The notes under the pieces were generated by a model. That model ran no database searches. It saw only the letters and a program-made list of their open reading frames with translations, and had not been told where the DNA came from. From Smallanthus sonchifolius (taxonomy: Eukaryota > Streptophyta > Magnoliopsida > Asterales > Asteraceae): a DNA stretch of 64,000 bases. The translations under genes and the position numbers were made by a program. Where the stretch lies: contig CM042029.1 of the NCBI GenBank assembly GCA_023525975.1, positions 67,799,429 to 67,863,428 on the forward strand, written 5' to 3'. Positions 44,980 to 56,969 of this stretch are shown one piece after another; positions within the stretch are counted from its first letter, which is position 1, and each line of letters begins with the position of its first letter.

Positions 44980-45238
44980 TGATTATTCTATCTTAGCTTT
45001 CCTTTCATTTATGCTTTGTTTATGTTCTTTCTATTTCAAACCTAGATGGGTAAGGTTGTTCCCATTCAATAAAAGCATAAGAAATTTGATGTTTTGAATT
45101 ATTTATCTTGTAGCTTTACAACTTATTTAATTTCGAAATATTAAACGTTGTGTTTAGTTATCATTTCCTTACTTGTACATATAATGTTTGAAATGCGATA
45201 TATTTCTCATTATTTTGTATTTGTGATTGTGAAGAATT

Positions 45239-46500
45239 ATGTCGGGAAGAGGACGTGGGGGTCGTGCTGGTGGCCGAGGCACCATTAACATGACAACAGC
45301 TGAGCTGGCGGCACTAATTAATGATAGTGTGGCTGAGGCTCTAGCAGCATAGAATGATGCAGGTGAATTCATCTCTGAAGACGTCAATGCATCTCTCAAG
45401 ACATCTTTCCTAAGCTTTATAATCTCGATCCTATATTATGTTTCTAAATCCAGGTCAACAGAATCAGCAACCAGCGTGCACATTCAAGACATTCATGGAC
45501 TGTAAGCCCCACACCTTTAGTGGAGCTGTCGGACTACTCCGATGGTTCGAGAAAGTGGAGTCAGTATTTGCCATGTGCAACTGTCCCCTGGCCAATCAAG
45601 TTAAATTTGCTTCTGGTACTTTGGAGGGCCCGACTCTCACATGGTGGAACGCTCAGGTCCAAATGTTAGGGCTAGCTATGGCCAATGCACTCCCGTGGGA
45701 GGAATTCAAGACGATGATGAAGGAGGAGTATTGTCCTCGGGATGAGATTCAGAAGCTGGAAGGGGAATTCTGGAACCTGAAAATGGAAGGTTCTGAAATT
45801 GAACTCTACACTACTCGCTCCCATGAGCTTGCTACCATATTCCCACACATGGTGACCCCGGATTACAAAAAGATTGAGCTGTACATTGGAGGTTTAGTGC
45901 CTTAGATTCAGAGTATGGTCACCTCATCCAACCCTACTACCATCCAGCAGACCATCAGACTTTCCCACAAGTTAACCGATCAGGCGGTGACTCAATGGAC
46001 TCTACCCCCGAGGGGTTCGGTTTCTAAATCCACCGGCAACCATAAGCGCAAGTTTGATCATCACTCCAACTCTCACTCCAATTCCCACTCCAAGGGACCC
46101 CAGTTTAATTAAACTCAACAGTAGCAGCGAAAGTTTGAGCCTGCTAAGAACTTCAATCAGACGACCTCTTCAGGTCAAAATCAAGGTGGTTATGCGGGGA
46201 AATCCCCCAAGTGTAACAAATGCAACTTTCATCATTTTGGGGTTTGTAACCGTTGTCAGCGGTGTGGTAAGATAGACCATGCTGCCAAGGATTGTAGGGG
46301 TGAGTTGCAAGTTAAGCAGCCTTTTTCAACAGCCTGGGTCTACAAAGGGTTGCTTCGAGTGTGGGAAGGAGGGACATTTTCGGAAGAATTTTCCTCAGTT
46401 GAAGAAGGGAGGTAATGGCAATCACAACCTTGACTAGAACAACAACAATGGAAATAACAATGGTAATAATGGAGGGAATGGTGCGAGAGGACAAGCCTTT
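45239..46500 (+). pseudogene. Tekay 2 gag relic, with a possible intron
   Basis: It starts MSGRGRGGRAGGRGTINMTT, then AELAALINDSVAEALAA and a stop at 45350. The body reads CTFKTFMDCKPHTFSG, LLRWFEKVESVFAMCN, LTWWNAQVQMLGLAMANALP and EEYCPRDEIQKLEGEFWNLK, ending IELYIGGLVP before another stop at 45903. Zinc-knuckle remnants follow: CNKCNFHHFGVCNRCQRCGK and, after a frameshift, CFECGKEGHFRKNF, where the last Cys is Phe. Between the start and the body, removing 45363-45453 (GT...CAG) restores the frame exactly. In active elements Gag packages the RNA in the cytoplasm. Confidence 0.88.
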
Positions 46501-49500
46501 GTGCTAGGATCCGAAGAAGCTCGATATGATCAGAATGTGGTCACCGGTAAGTTTCTCTTAAACAATTACTTTGCTTCTGTCCTTTTTGACACTTGTACTG
46601 ATAGGAGTTTTATATCTAAGAAACTTAGTGATATGATAAAAGGAACTCCAAATCTCCTAGAAGCTAAGTATGTAATAGAAATAGCCGATTGCCACATAAT
46701 TGAAGCAACCCACATTCTTAAGGGTTGTAAGCTTGAGTTGGCTGGTCATAAACTTGATATCGACCTTATGCCGGTCACACTTGGTAGTTTCGATGTAATT
46801 GTCGGCATGGATTGGTTATCTAAAAACCAAGCCGAAATCATCTGTCGTGAGAAAATCGTTCGCATTCCTCTCTCGAGTGGAGAAACTCTTTCCGTTCAGG
46901 GTGAAAAGGTTGGTGCAGTCATGGGCATCATATCCTTCATGAAAGCACATAAATGTCTTCGAAAAGGGCATACTGCTATTCTGGCTCTCGTCGCCGAGCA
47001 GCCATCTGAGGAGAAAAAGATTGATGATATTCCGATCGTTTGCAACTATCCGAAAGTATTTCCCAAGGATTTGTCTGGTCTGCCACCTCACCGTCAAGTT
47101 GAATTCCAAATCGATCTAGCACTCGGAGCGGCGCCGATCACTCGGGCACCTTATAGACTAGCACCAAGTGAATTGCAAGATCTATCTACTCAACTGCATG
47201 AATTATTAGATAAAGGTTTCATCCGACCTAGCTCATCGCCATGGGGAACTCCAGTCCTGTTTGTCAAGAAGAAGGACGGGACCTTTCGTATGTGTATTGA
47301 CTACCGTGAATTGAATAAAGTGACAATCAAGAACCGTTACCCTCTGCCTCACATACATGATCTCTTTGATCAACTCCAAGGATCAAGCTTCTATTCCAAG
47401 ATAGATCTTAGATCCGGTTACCACCAATTGAGAGTCCGAGATGAGGATATCTCTAAGACTTCTTTCAGGACAAGGTACGGCCACTATGAGTTTATGGTCA
47501 TGCCTTTCGGATTAACCAACGCACCCGCGGTGTTCATGGACCTCATGAACCGTGTGTGTAAGCCATAACTTGATCAATTTGTCATCGTTTTCATTGACGA
47601 CATCGTCATTTATTCCAAGAACAAGGAGGAACATGAGGAACATCTACGCTTAATTCTGGAATTACTTAAGTAGGAGAAGCTGTATGCTAAGTTTTCCAAG
47701 TGTGAATTCTGGATTCGGGAAGTTCAATTCTTAGGACATGTGGTTAATGAGAAGGGAATACATGTCGATCCATCAAAGATAGAAGCCATCAAGAATTGGG
47801 CTGCACTGACGACTCCGACAGAGGTGCGACAATTTCTGGGATTGGCTGGTTATTATCGGAGATTCATTTAAGGATTTTCTAAGATTGCATAACCTCTCAC
47901 TGCCTTAACTTAGAAGGGTAAATCCTATAAGTGGGGAAATAACCAGGAGTCAACATTCCAACTCCTTAAACAAAAACTTTGTAGTGCAACCATTCTAGCT
48001 CTTCTAGAGGGAACAGATGATTTTGTGGTGTACTGCGACGCATCCATTCAGGGTCTGGGTTGTGTCTTAATGCCACGAGAAAAAGTGATCGCATACGCTT
48101 CACGACAACTAAAGACTCACGAGCAAAACTACACCACTCATGACCTAGAGTTGGGAGCCATAGTTTTCATGCTTAAGATATGGAGACATTACTTGTACGG
48201 TACCAAGTGCACTATCTACACCGATCACAAGAGTCTTCAGCAAATCTTCGAGCAGAAAGAGATGAACATGAGACAACGTCGTTGGGTCAAACTCTTGAAT
48301 GATTATGACTGTGCGATCCGGTATCATCCGGGTAAGGCTAACGTCGTAGCCGATGCCCTAAGTCAAAAGGAAACCATGCCCAAACGAGTTCGAGCATTCA
48401 AGCTTATTATCCACATCGGATTTCCTGACAAAATCTGCAGTGCTCTACTCGAAGCCCTGAAAGAGGAAAACCTACCGCTGGAAGCTACACGCGGTATGGA
48501 AGAACAACTCGAGGTCAAATCTGACGGCATTCGCTACTTCGCCGAGCGAATATGGGTTCCAGTATTCGGGAACTTAAGGGAACTAGTCATGGATGAAGCT
48601 CATAAAACTAGTTACTCCGTTCATCCAGGTTTCGACAAGATGTACCATGACCTAAAGGTGCTGTATTGGTGGCCAAAGATGAAGGCCGATATAACCACCT
48701 ATGTGAGCAAGTGCCTGACTTGCGCAAAGGTCAATGTTGAATATCAAAAGCCTTCCGGTTTACTCCAGCAACCGGAGATTCCCATGTGGAAATGAGAGCA
48801 GATATCCATGGACTTTATCACAAAATTACCACGAACTCCTACCGGATGTGATACCATTTGGGTAATCGTTGATCGTTTAACAAAGTCTGTGCACTTTTTA
48901 GCAATCAAGGAAACAGACAAAATGGAGAAACTTACTCGTATTTACTTGAAAGAAGTAGTCTCTCGGCACGGAGTGCCAATCTCTATCATTTCGGATCGTG
49001 ATGCACGATTCACCTCCCGTTTCTGGCAATCGTTACATAAAGCTTTAGGCACGCGTCTTGATATGAGCATAGCATACCACCCTCAAACTGATGGTCAGAC
49101 GGAGCATACTATTCAAACCCTAGAGGATATGCTACGAGCTTGTGTGATTGATTTCGGTAACACTTGGGAGTCTCACCTACCGTTGGTGGAGTTCTCCTAC
49201 AACAACAGTTATCACACTAGCATCAAAGCAGCTCCATTTGAAGCATTATATGGATGGAAATGCCGATCTCCTATTTGTTGGGCCGAGGTTGGGGATAGTC
49301 AACTTACGGGTCCTTAGCTCGTACTTGAAACTTCTGAGAAAATAGTTCAAATTCGAAATCGTATGGCAGCAGCTCGTGACCGTCAAAAGAGCTATGCCGA
49401 TAAGCGTCGTAAGCCGTTAGAATTTCAAGTAGGGGATATGGTCTTGTTAAAAGTCTCACCTTGGAAGTGTGTCATACGTTTCGGGAAACGAGGCAAACTA

Positions 49501-49866
49501 AATCCTCGTTATGTTGGACCATTCAAGATAGTGAAGAGAATTGGCCTAGTAGCGTATCAAGTGTACCTACCTGAAGGACTCAGTGGTGTACACAACGTCT
49601 TTCACATCTCAAACTTGAAGAAATGTCTAGCAGAAGAGTCACTCGCGATTCCTCTTGAGGAACTACACATCGATGAACAATTGCGTTTCATCGAAGAACC
49701 CGTGGAAATCATGGATAGGGAAGTCAAAATGCTTAAACACAGTAAAATCCCTATTGTCAGAGTTCGTTGGAACTCGAAACGCGGACCGGAATTCACGTGG
49801 GAGCGTGAGGATCAGATGATGCGCAAGTATCCTCATCTATTCAAGCACTCCACGTCAAACTCTTAA
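46501..49866 (+). pseudogene. Tekay 2 pol relic (protease, RT, RNase H, integrase, chromodomain)
   Basis: One frame stays open from 46501 to 49866 except for nonsense codons at 47566, 47671, about 47869, 47887 and 47911, 48793 and 49315. Protease is FDTCTDRSF in place of DTGA (46588), so the active site is damaged. RT has FIDDIVIYS with Asp at 47596-47601. RNase H has VYCDASIQG near 48031. Integrase has VDRLTKSVHF, SDRDARFTSRFW and QTDGQTEHTIQT, keeping the Asp, Asp and Glu. The C-terminus EPVEIMDREVKMLKHSKIPI followed by RGPEFTWEREDQMM is the Tekay-type chromodomain. Several stops are explained by C-to-T or G-to-A changes. Confidence 0.92.
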
Positions 49867-49876
49867 GGTACAATTT

Positions 49877-49987
49877 TAATTTTCGTGATGAAAATTCTTT
49901 CAACTAGGGGATGATGTGACATCCGGAATTTTTTTTTTATTATTATTTTTAATTTTCGGGACGAAAATTTATTCAACTAAGGGATGA
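49877..49987 (+). repeat. Duplicated polypurine-tract/LTR junction of Tekay 2
   Basis: AATTTTCGTGATGAAAATTC...CAACTAGGGGATGA is followed by an LTR-start copy (TGTGACATCCGGAATTTTTT, from 49915). It then repeats as AATTTTCGGGACGAAAATTT...CAACTAAGGGATGA before the true 3' LTR start at 49988. The offset is 73 bp. The first copy is an LTR start with a one-base deletion and no LTR body behind it. Confidence 0.85.
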
Positions 49988-52755
49988 TGTGACAATCCGG
50001 AATTTTTAAACTAACTCTGTTAGTTAAATCCAGTTAAGTCTTAACTTATTTATCCTAACCCAAACTTCACGGACTATTTATGTTTTTAATTAAACAAAAA
50101 CTACAAGGACTAGTCTTGCCAAATCCCAAAACTGAATCCGTTGACTTGGAAAGTCAAAATTACACAAATTGAGTTCTTGTTGACTTTTAGAAGTCAAATT
50201 CGCAAATTGTAATTCAAATTCAAGATCCTTAATCAATTCCTAGTTGAATTTGTAACTGATATGCACGTTCCAGCCATTATTGATCGTCATTACGGCTCTA
50301 ATTATCATCATCATTGTCGAATTAAACCCAATAATGGGAATTAAACTCGTAACCGCCGACCATCATCATGTATCCGTCGAATTCGATCATTTTGATCATA
50401 ATTCTCACAAGAAAACGCACTACACGCTTTATTTGAACCTCTCGGAAGCTCCTGCACACGTTGATTTGGCCGGAATCGCAGCAAAAGTCACCGGAGATCA
50501 AACCCGCCGTCGTCGGATCAAGTTCTAGCCGTGCACTATCAATCCGTCATCTATTTTGGTAATTGAAACTTCCTACATCTTCGTTTTCAATCCTAGATTG
50601 AAAGCTCTATGTTAATTAGGGCATATATCATCGAATTCAGGGTAAACCCAATTCTAGGGTTCATACATTTGGGGTTTAATCGATTACAAGCCCGGACTCA
50701 ATCTCAATCCAAATAACTGATATGGGTAGTTTCACAACCCTTCACTTGTTAGAAGCCCTATGTTAATTTCATCCTTTATCATCGAATTGAACATGATCCG
50801 TAATCTAGGGTTTGTTCTTGATTCGATTTGGGGTTTTTGATCTGGAACTCAACCAAAATGAAATTAATCCACATATACAGATTCGAAATGTCCTAATCAG
50901 TAAAAGCCCCATGTTTTTAACAAGTTTTAACATCGAATTTGACAGATTAATTTTCGTGTTCTTGTTCTAGGGTTTCGGTTCTTAAAACTAAGATTAAACG
51001 ACTTGAAACTCAACGATTTTCAAAATAAATAGCACCCAGAGTCACCTATATTCGATTTACAAATCCCCTATGTTGTTTTGTTCAACCGTGATCGACATCA
51101 TGGAAATTGGGGTTGGATTTGGGTTCGACTAGATAGGAGGGGGGAGGAACTCAGAATGTTTGATTGATAAAACCATTTCAGTTTGAGTTTAGGACGCGAT
51201 GGCCTAGCGGCTGAGATGATTAAGACTTGGTGCTTGTAGGGGAGAGACTCGGGTTCGAATCCCTCCCCCACTGTTTTGTTTTTAAAACCATATTCCAAGT
51301 TCTATTTTGATATAAAATCAAATGTTATATTATTATAATAATATGCTAATAAGTTTAAACCGGAAAAACTACCCGTGGACTCGGGAATGATTTTATAAAC
51401 CCTCCATGTTACGTATTTCTTAATTTTATAATAATATGTATATATTATTATGTAACCATCAATTCCGAATAAAATAATATAAAGTATATTATTTTTCAAA
51501 CTGTGACTTTTATTAAAATAATGTATTTAATTATATTATTTTCGCCACGATTCTAATCTTTGTGAAACGTTTCAAAACTAATAAATAATATAATTATGTA
51601 TGTTATTTACTCACGTTTAATTCCCCGAATAAAAATAATAGATTAATTATTTTTGTCACACAATTTAATTATTGTGTTATTTCGCTAAACTTAAAAATAA
51701 TATAATAAATTATATTATTTTACTAGTCTACTATTTAATGACAAAACACTCGAATATATTTATTATATATTATTTGTCATTCGTCGCGAAACGCATTCAT
51801 CCCAATTTAGGAATCCGTATTCTCGTAAACTCGTTCGTTTACCCATTAATTCTTAGAATAATCTTCCGTGTGTCATCACAAATCCCAATGAGTCCCTAAT
51901 TGTTGTTTATAATTCTAGGGCATACGTAAGCCGTTGCAGGCTAACACTTGTGTACCAAATCTCATACTTGTGTGATTACTTTCTACGCAATCAGGTGAGT
52001 TTTCACGGCCTCTTTTTACTGTTTTAACTTGGGGGAGAAAGCATGTCACAACTATTTTTGAGATTATTATAATTCATTTGTTATCAATGTTAAAGCTAAG
52101 CGTAACACGCTATCACTCAAAGTCCTCAACACACATCGAACCGTTAATATGGATCTTAGCGAGGTAATGTTTAGTAGTACTACTGGGTTTGACAAATCCC
52201 ACCCGCGTTAGTCGCGATAACTCGATTTGAGGTCGAACGGGTGAAATGTTAGCGTACTCACATCGCCAGAGTTTATAGACCTGGCATGAGGCAAATAAAC
52301 AAATAGTCAGCTTCGGTTGCGAGCGCTTAAGTTAAACATGAAACGTAGGTTAGCTACCTATAGATACATATTGAATGAACAATAATCTGGTAAACATTTA
52401 TTTTTATATTAAAACCTGTGAACTCACCAACCTCATGTTGATATCTTTTCTTACATGTTTTCTCAGGTCGCTAAGATAAGGCATTGGTGCACATATAGGA
52501 CATGCATGGAGTCCTACTATTGAATTATGTTTTAATATTACGTTTGGACTGTTTTAATTTATGTTTGGAATGGACTTTTTGGTCGCATTTGTTTTGCGCA
52601 TTTACTTTCTTTATACGCTTTCGCATTTACTCTGATTAATATGATATTTTCATTTGAGTCCCATATAGAGTCGTTCAATGTAACTAATGACTGATATCCT
52701 GGTTTGTCACTTCCCAAATGGTAAAACTCCGTTAGTTGAAATTGGGGGTGTGATA
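49988..52755 (+). repeat. 3' LTR of Tekay 2
   Basis: 2768 bp, from TGTGACAATCCGG to TTGGGGGTGTGATA (normally TGACA). It carries the second copy of the tRNA-derived head at 51192-51274 (A box from 51200, B box 51252-51262), where the A-box region reads CCTAGCGGCTG, closer to tRNA than the 5' LTR copy. Confidence 0.95.
51192..51274 (+). ncRNA. tRNA-derived segment in the Tekay 2 3' LTR
   Basis: The second LTR copy of the A box/B box segment described at 42634. TGGCCTAGCGG and GGTTCGAATCC are both intact here. No acceptor stem is formed. Confidence 0.65.
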
Positions 52756-52760
52756 GAGAC

Positions 52761-53227
52761 TACCCCCCCTTGCGCCGATCGAGCCGCCACCGTTGGCTAG
52801 CTCGTCGTCGGAACCGTCGAACCGGCTTCCACCGTGTCGCCGCTGTACTGCTGCGAAGCTATCGTCGCCATCACCCCGCATTAGGGTGAATCGGTAATCC
52901 TCGTGAGCCGGTTTCAGGTATTAAATTTCGTGAGACGGGATTTGTTGTTGCGGGTTCGTGAACAAATCATCTAGCGTGACGCTCGTTGCATCCATTGTGT
53001 GAGTTTAGGTTGACCGTCAAATGTATAAACCCTAAACATCCTATGGCTGTGTTTTATTTTTTTATTATTGTCTAAACGTTGTGTAATCGGATCACTGTAT
53101 GGAATCCAGATCTGATCTGATAATGGTATTATTAAATCGCTTCCGCTAAATATATCTGATGTATTTATTTAAAAGATTTAAATAATAATTGTTTTAAAAG
53201 TTAAAACTAGTACCATGATTCCCAACA
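52761..53227 (+). repeat. copia 3 5' LTR, right half
   Basis: Resumes after the GAGAC duplication and ends CATGATTCCCAACA. The first 130 bp are unusually GC-rich (CGCCGATCGAGCCGCCACCG). A primer-binding site follows at once. Confidence 0.85.
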
Positions 53228-54560
53228 GTGGTATCAAAGCCACCTTTACTCGCGTTTAGACATAATTGTTTATTTTTAAATCGATCTATTGTTTTATTTG
53301 TCAAAGCTTTTGTTTGACAAAAGATCAATCCTTTATCGTTTTGGTTGTGATTGTGTTTGGAACATCGAGCCCTAGTGACCCGTGTTTTTGGTTTGTTGTG
53401 TTTGTTTTTAATATCTTTGTATTTTATTTTTGGGTTATTTGGAACCCGGATGTAATAGATAGGTTTCTTTTATTTATTTATTTTATTGTAAAGTATAAAA
53501 GTTGTAAACCTATCAAGATGAAGATTTGAAGACATGGATTGACAAAGACAGCAGCTTGAAGATGGAGATCTTGGACTAAGTGAGAGGCGGCAAGTTTATT
53601 TTATTTGTTGTCCCTTAGACCGGTTCGGTTACTCGTTTGATGGCTCGAACGAAACCGAACATCCTTACTTAGTGGCTCGATGGTTGTTTTGTATGTTTGT
53701 GGTTGATATAATTATTTAGGATAATAATTAAAACTACAAACATTTTTATAAAACATTTAACACAATCTTATAAAACGACGAGAATATTAAAAGGTTTAAA
53801 ATTTCTCGGAAAGGTAATTAAATAAAAGTAGTTTTTATTTAAAAGTAAAACGAGTTTTTAAATTTAATTGTTTTATTTAAAACATATTTAAATTAATTAA
53901 AGGTTAATTAGTTTAAAATTAAGTTCGCGACTGACGACCAATTTAGATTAAATAAGGTATTTAAAATTGGACCGTGTCGAGTGTTGAAAAGCGTTTCACG
54001 AACTTATATATATAGTAAAATTGGTTTACTAAAATTTGCACGACTTATTTCATGCTATGCGTCGTCCAAAATGTTTTTGACCCTTAACCGGTAAATTAAA
54101 ACATTAAAGAAATCCCAATTATTAAAATCGATATTTCAGCGCCACCTTTAATTTCAACATTTCAACTAGACTAAAACGTCGATGTTAGTGAATTACCCTG
54201 AATTCGACGCCACGGTTTTGGTTAAAGGTAGGATCACGATTCCTAAGTCACTTAGGTCGGGACTACAGTCACAATTGAAGGAAAAATATCACTTAAGTCG
54301 TTTAAGCGGACGTAATTGAGGGAAACAAATCTAAGCTTGACCTTGTTTGTTAAGCCCCTCAAACCGAGAATTGTGTAGTTGACACAATTGGTATTTTCAT
54401 ACCTACCTGTCTAGCTATGCCAGTGAAAAATGCTTAGCCATTCACTGTAACATAGTAAACCGGAATCTCATTCTTAATTATAAATATTTTGTCTTTGGGT
54501 CATTAATATAATTAAGATAATTAAAGCATGAAAATACTAAAATTTAATTGAATTTTGTAG

Positions 54561-54930
54561 ATGGCTCCGTCTGCTGATGTTGTTATCCTAGAGCGGCTTA
54601 ACGATATTCTTAAAATCAAACTTGATGGAACAAACTTCTTGGAATGGTACTACAATCTAAAAAAAGTCCTTAGATATAACAAGAAGATGCATGTTCTAAA
54701 ATATCCTATACCAGAACAGCCACCTAAAGATGCTGGAAAATTTGTTCTAAAGGCTTGGAACAAATTTAGGGATGATACCTCTGATATATCAAACCTTATA
54801 CTGGCATCTGTTAGTCCCGGGATTTGAGCTTCGATCCGGAACTTATCGGCTTATGACATGATCTGTAACTTGAAGGAGAGATACCATTAAGATTACAAAA
54901 AGGATCCTTCTTACTCTTTAATGACATACA
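54561..54930 (+). pseudogene. copia 3 gag relic
   Basis: ATG 54561 opens an 88-codon frame containing LKIKLDGTNFLEWYYNLKKV, LRYNKKMHVLKYPIPEQPPK and NKFRDDTSDISNLILASVSP. A stop interrupts, then ASIRNLSAYDMICNLKERYH and a second stop. The pattern (GTNFLEWYxNLKxVL, DDxxDxSxLILAS, SAYDMIxxLKERY) is the N-terminal capsid region of copia Gag. Confidence 0.75.
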
Positions 54931-55433
54931 TTAAAGACGAGGCTTTGGAGAATCTGGATCGTGCCATGATCATGAGAAAGTTGGTGGCAGACCTCGAGAA
55001 AGCACGTGTTCCGATTGACGATCGTGTTCCGATTGACGATCACTTGGTCATTAATATGATTATTAATGACACATTTGATGTCTACAGAGTGGATAAACTC
55101 ATAGCTATTCGTTTTGACGAGCTAAGAGATTTCATCTCGTGGTACACCAAAGTTGAACCTGAGGATGCTTTAAAAATGATTCAATTTGTTGATCAGCTTG
55201 AGAGGACCGGGGTTTATACAAGTGATGACATCATTTGAGCTATGTTCAGTGATGATCTCCACCTGTCCTTCACAAGCAAGGTGGTACCGGTAGAGACTGT
55301 CGAAACCAGGTATAAGGGCAAAGTTGTTGGTGAGACCAAGGCTAAGATCTCTAAACCCAGATGCCATGTTAGAGAGATTCCCGAAGTTGTTGTTGCTAGA
55401 GAATGCTTTAACGCATATACTTCAGGTATCTAG
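54921..55433 (+). pseudogene. Unrecognised coding-like remnant after copia 3 gag
   Basis: Two same-phase frames, 54921-55238 and 55242-55433, are separated only by a stop. They include MRKLVADLEKARVPIDD (with RVPIDD tandemly repeated), FDVYRVDKLIAIRFDELRDF and FTSKVVPVETVETRYKGKVV. I do not recognise a domain. From its position it may be the rest of the copia gag or a captured host sequence. The tandem RVPIDD is an 18-bp duplication at about 55009-55040. Confidence 0.4.
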
Positions 55434-55440
55434 ACAACTT

Positions 55441-56287
55441 TTCCATTGTTTCTTTATCGCTTAAAAGACTTTTAACGTATGCAAACTAGCTTTTGTAGAG
55501 ATAAAAGAAAAGAAGGAAATGAAGAAGAAAAGAAAGGCAGTCACAACTTGAAGATTACTTCGAGTTGTTGATTACACCATTTGATGATGTTATCTTATTT
55601 TTTTTGGAACAAATTTAAATTCCGGATTTATTTTTCTTTTGAATATTGCTTGATTATTTTAAGTATGACTTATTTAAATCTTTAATGCATTATTGTTGTT
55701 GCCTACAATGAATTAAGAATTCATTATCATCTATTTGGCATGAAGACATGTGAGACATATTATTCAAGTCCATTAGATAATTAATTAGATCGGATATAAT
55801 AGATACCATGAAACATATTAAGTACTATAAAAGATATATATGTGTGATATAATGTTTACATATGACTTCATGATTGAAATAGTTTTAATAAAATTCCTCT
55901 AGAAACTATCTTATGAGATAAGATGTGAATGAGCGATAAGAGTTATCATTACTATAAGACTAAGTAGAAAGCAGCTGCATAGAATCCAAATCACTAGCCT
56001 TGAGCCATAAGGTTCATCCAGAACATGTATAAAGATTCATATGGGATATGAATATAAAAGAGACCTATGAACAAATAAGGATAGGATGTTATGAACCCCT
56101 ATACGAAATAGTTTCGTCTGTTGCCTTAATAAATACTTCGAACTTCTGAATAAGATTGAAATTGTTCATAACCATAAAACACTTGATTCTTGAACAAGAA
56201 ACAAATGTTGTTTAAATGTTCTGAATAAATAGTATTATTCAATTGCATAGACGTAAATTTTCATATACAGACAGGAACGAATCCTAG

Positions 56288-56335
<48 letters not shown>

Positions 56336-56969
56336 GTTTATATATATAAATGTTTATTATAAACAAAAGATGTGATCTTTCTCATTTAATAAATATGTAT
56401 ATGTTTATCATAAACAAAAGATGAGATCTTTTACAATTGATAAGTATACGAAAGAAAAGATGAGATCTTTTACAACAGACAGTAGGGATCATACGATGAA
56501 AGAATGAGACTCTTTAGTTAAATCATCCGGTGATGATCCAAAACACACAATCAATTTACAACAAATAAAGATTTGATCAGACTACACATGAATGAGATTC
56601 ATCAAGATGTAGAAGTTGTTTTGAGACAACAAATGGATCGTTGATACTAGAAGCCTAACAGATTATCAAAGGTTGATAAAATAGGAATTGGATTCCAAGT
56701 TATCCTTAAGAGGAAAACATATTACAAGTTTTTGAAAAGTTGAATAAACTTGAAATAACCGGAAAAAAATGTGTATATATAGATTTTTAAATAAAAAAAT
56801 GGCTAAATCAGTAATATTAAAAATATATGTCTATATACATTTACGTGGAATAATAATAATAAATAAATATGTGTGTATGCATTTACGTTGATATATAATA
56901 AATATATTATATAAGTAATTTAAAATATAATAAATATAAATAGAAAACAAAAAAAAAATTTACTTACAT
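55441..56969. other. AT-rich DNA between copia 3 and the truncated gypsy element
   Basis: No gene is supported. AAAGATGAGATCTTTTA-like units recur three times with spacing of roughly 55-65 bp between 56364 and 56480, next to an (AT)n microsatellite. These look like local slippage products. Confidence 0.4.
56290..56332. repeat. (AT)n microsatellite, about 21 repeats
   Basis: An uninterrupted TATATA run of about 43 bp, followed by two copies of TATATAAATGTTTAT. Confidence 0.9.

Larger units (their letters stand above)
41429..52755 (+). mobile_element. Older Tekay-like Ty3/gypsy chromovirus (Tekay 2), nested in the copia 3 LTR
   Basis: An 11,327-bp element with 2.78-kb LTRs, primer-binding site, an extra pre-gag frame, gag and pol, flanked by an exact 5-bp duplication GAGAC (41424-41428 and 52756-52760). 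Pol ends with a chromodomain-like segment like that of Tekay 1. The coding region has many in-frame stops but few frameshifts. LTR differences are dozens by eye, most of them in the first 600 bp, so it is much older than Tekay 1. Confidence 0.95.
53228..55440 (+). mobile_element. copia 3 internal region: primer-binding site, leader, gag remnants
   Basis: GTGGTATCAAAGCC at 53228 is a tRNA-Met-type primer-binding site with a G-to-A change. A long leader (to 54560) is AT-rich with no called gene. Gag fragments follow, then unknown coding-like pieces to about 55440. No protease, integrase or RT of this element was recognised, so the 3' part is lost or too diverged. Confidence 0.65.
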
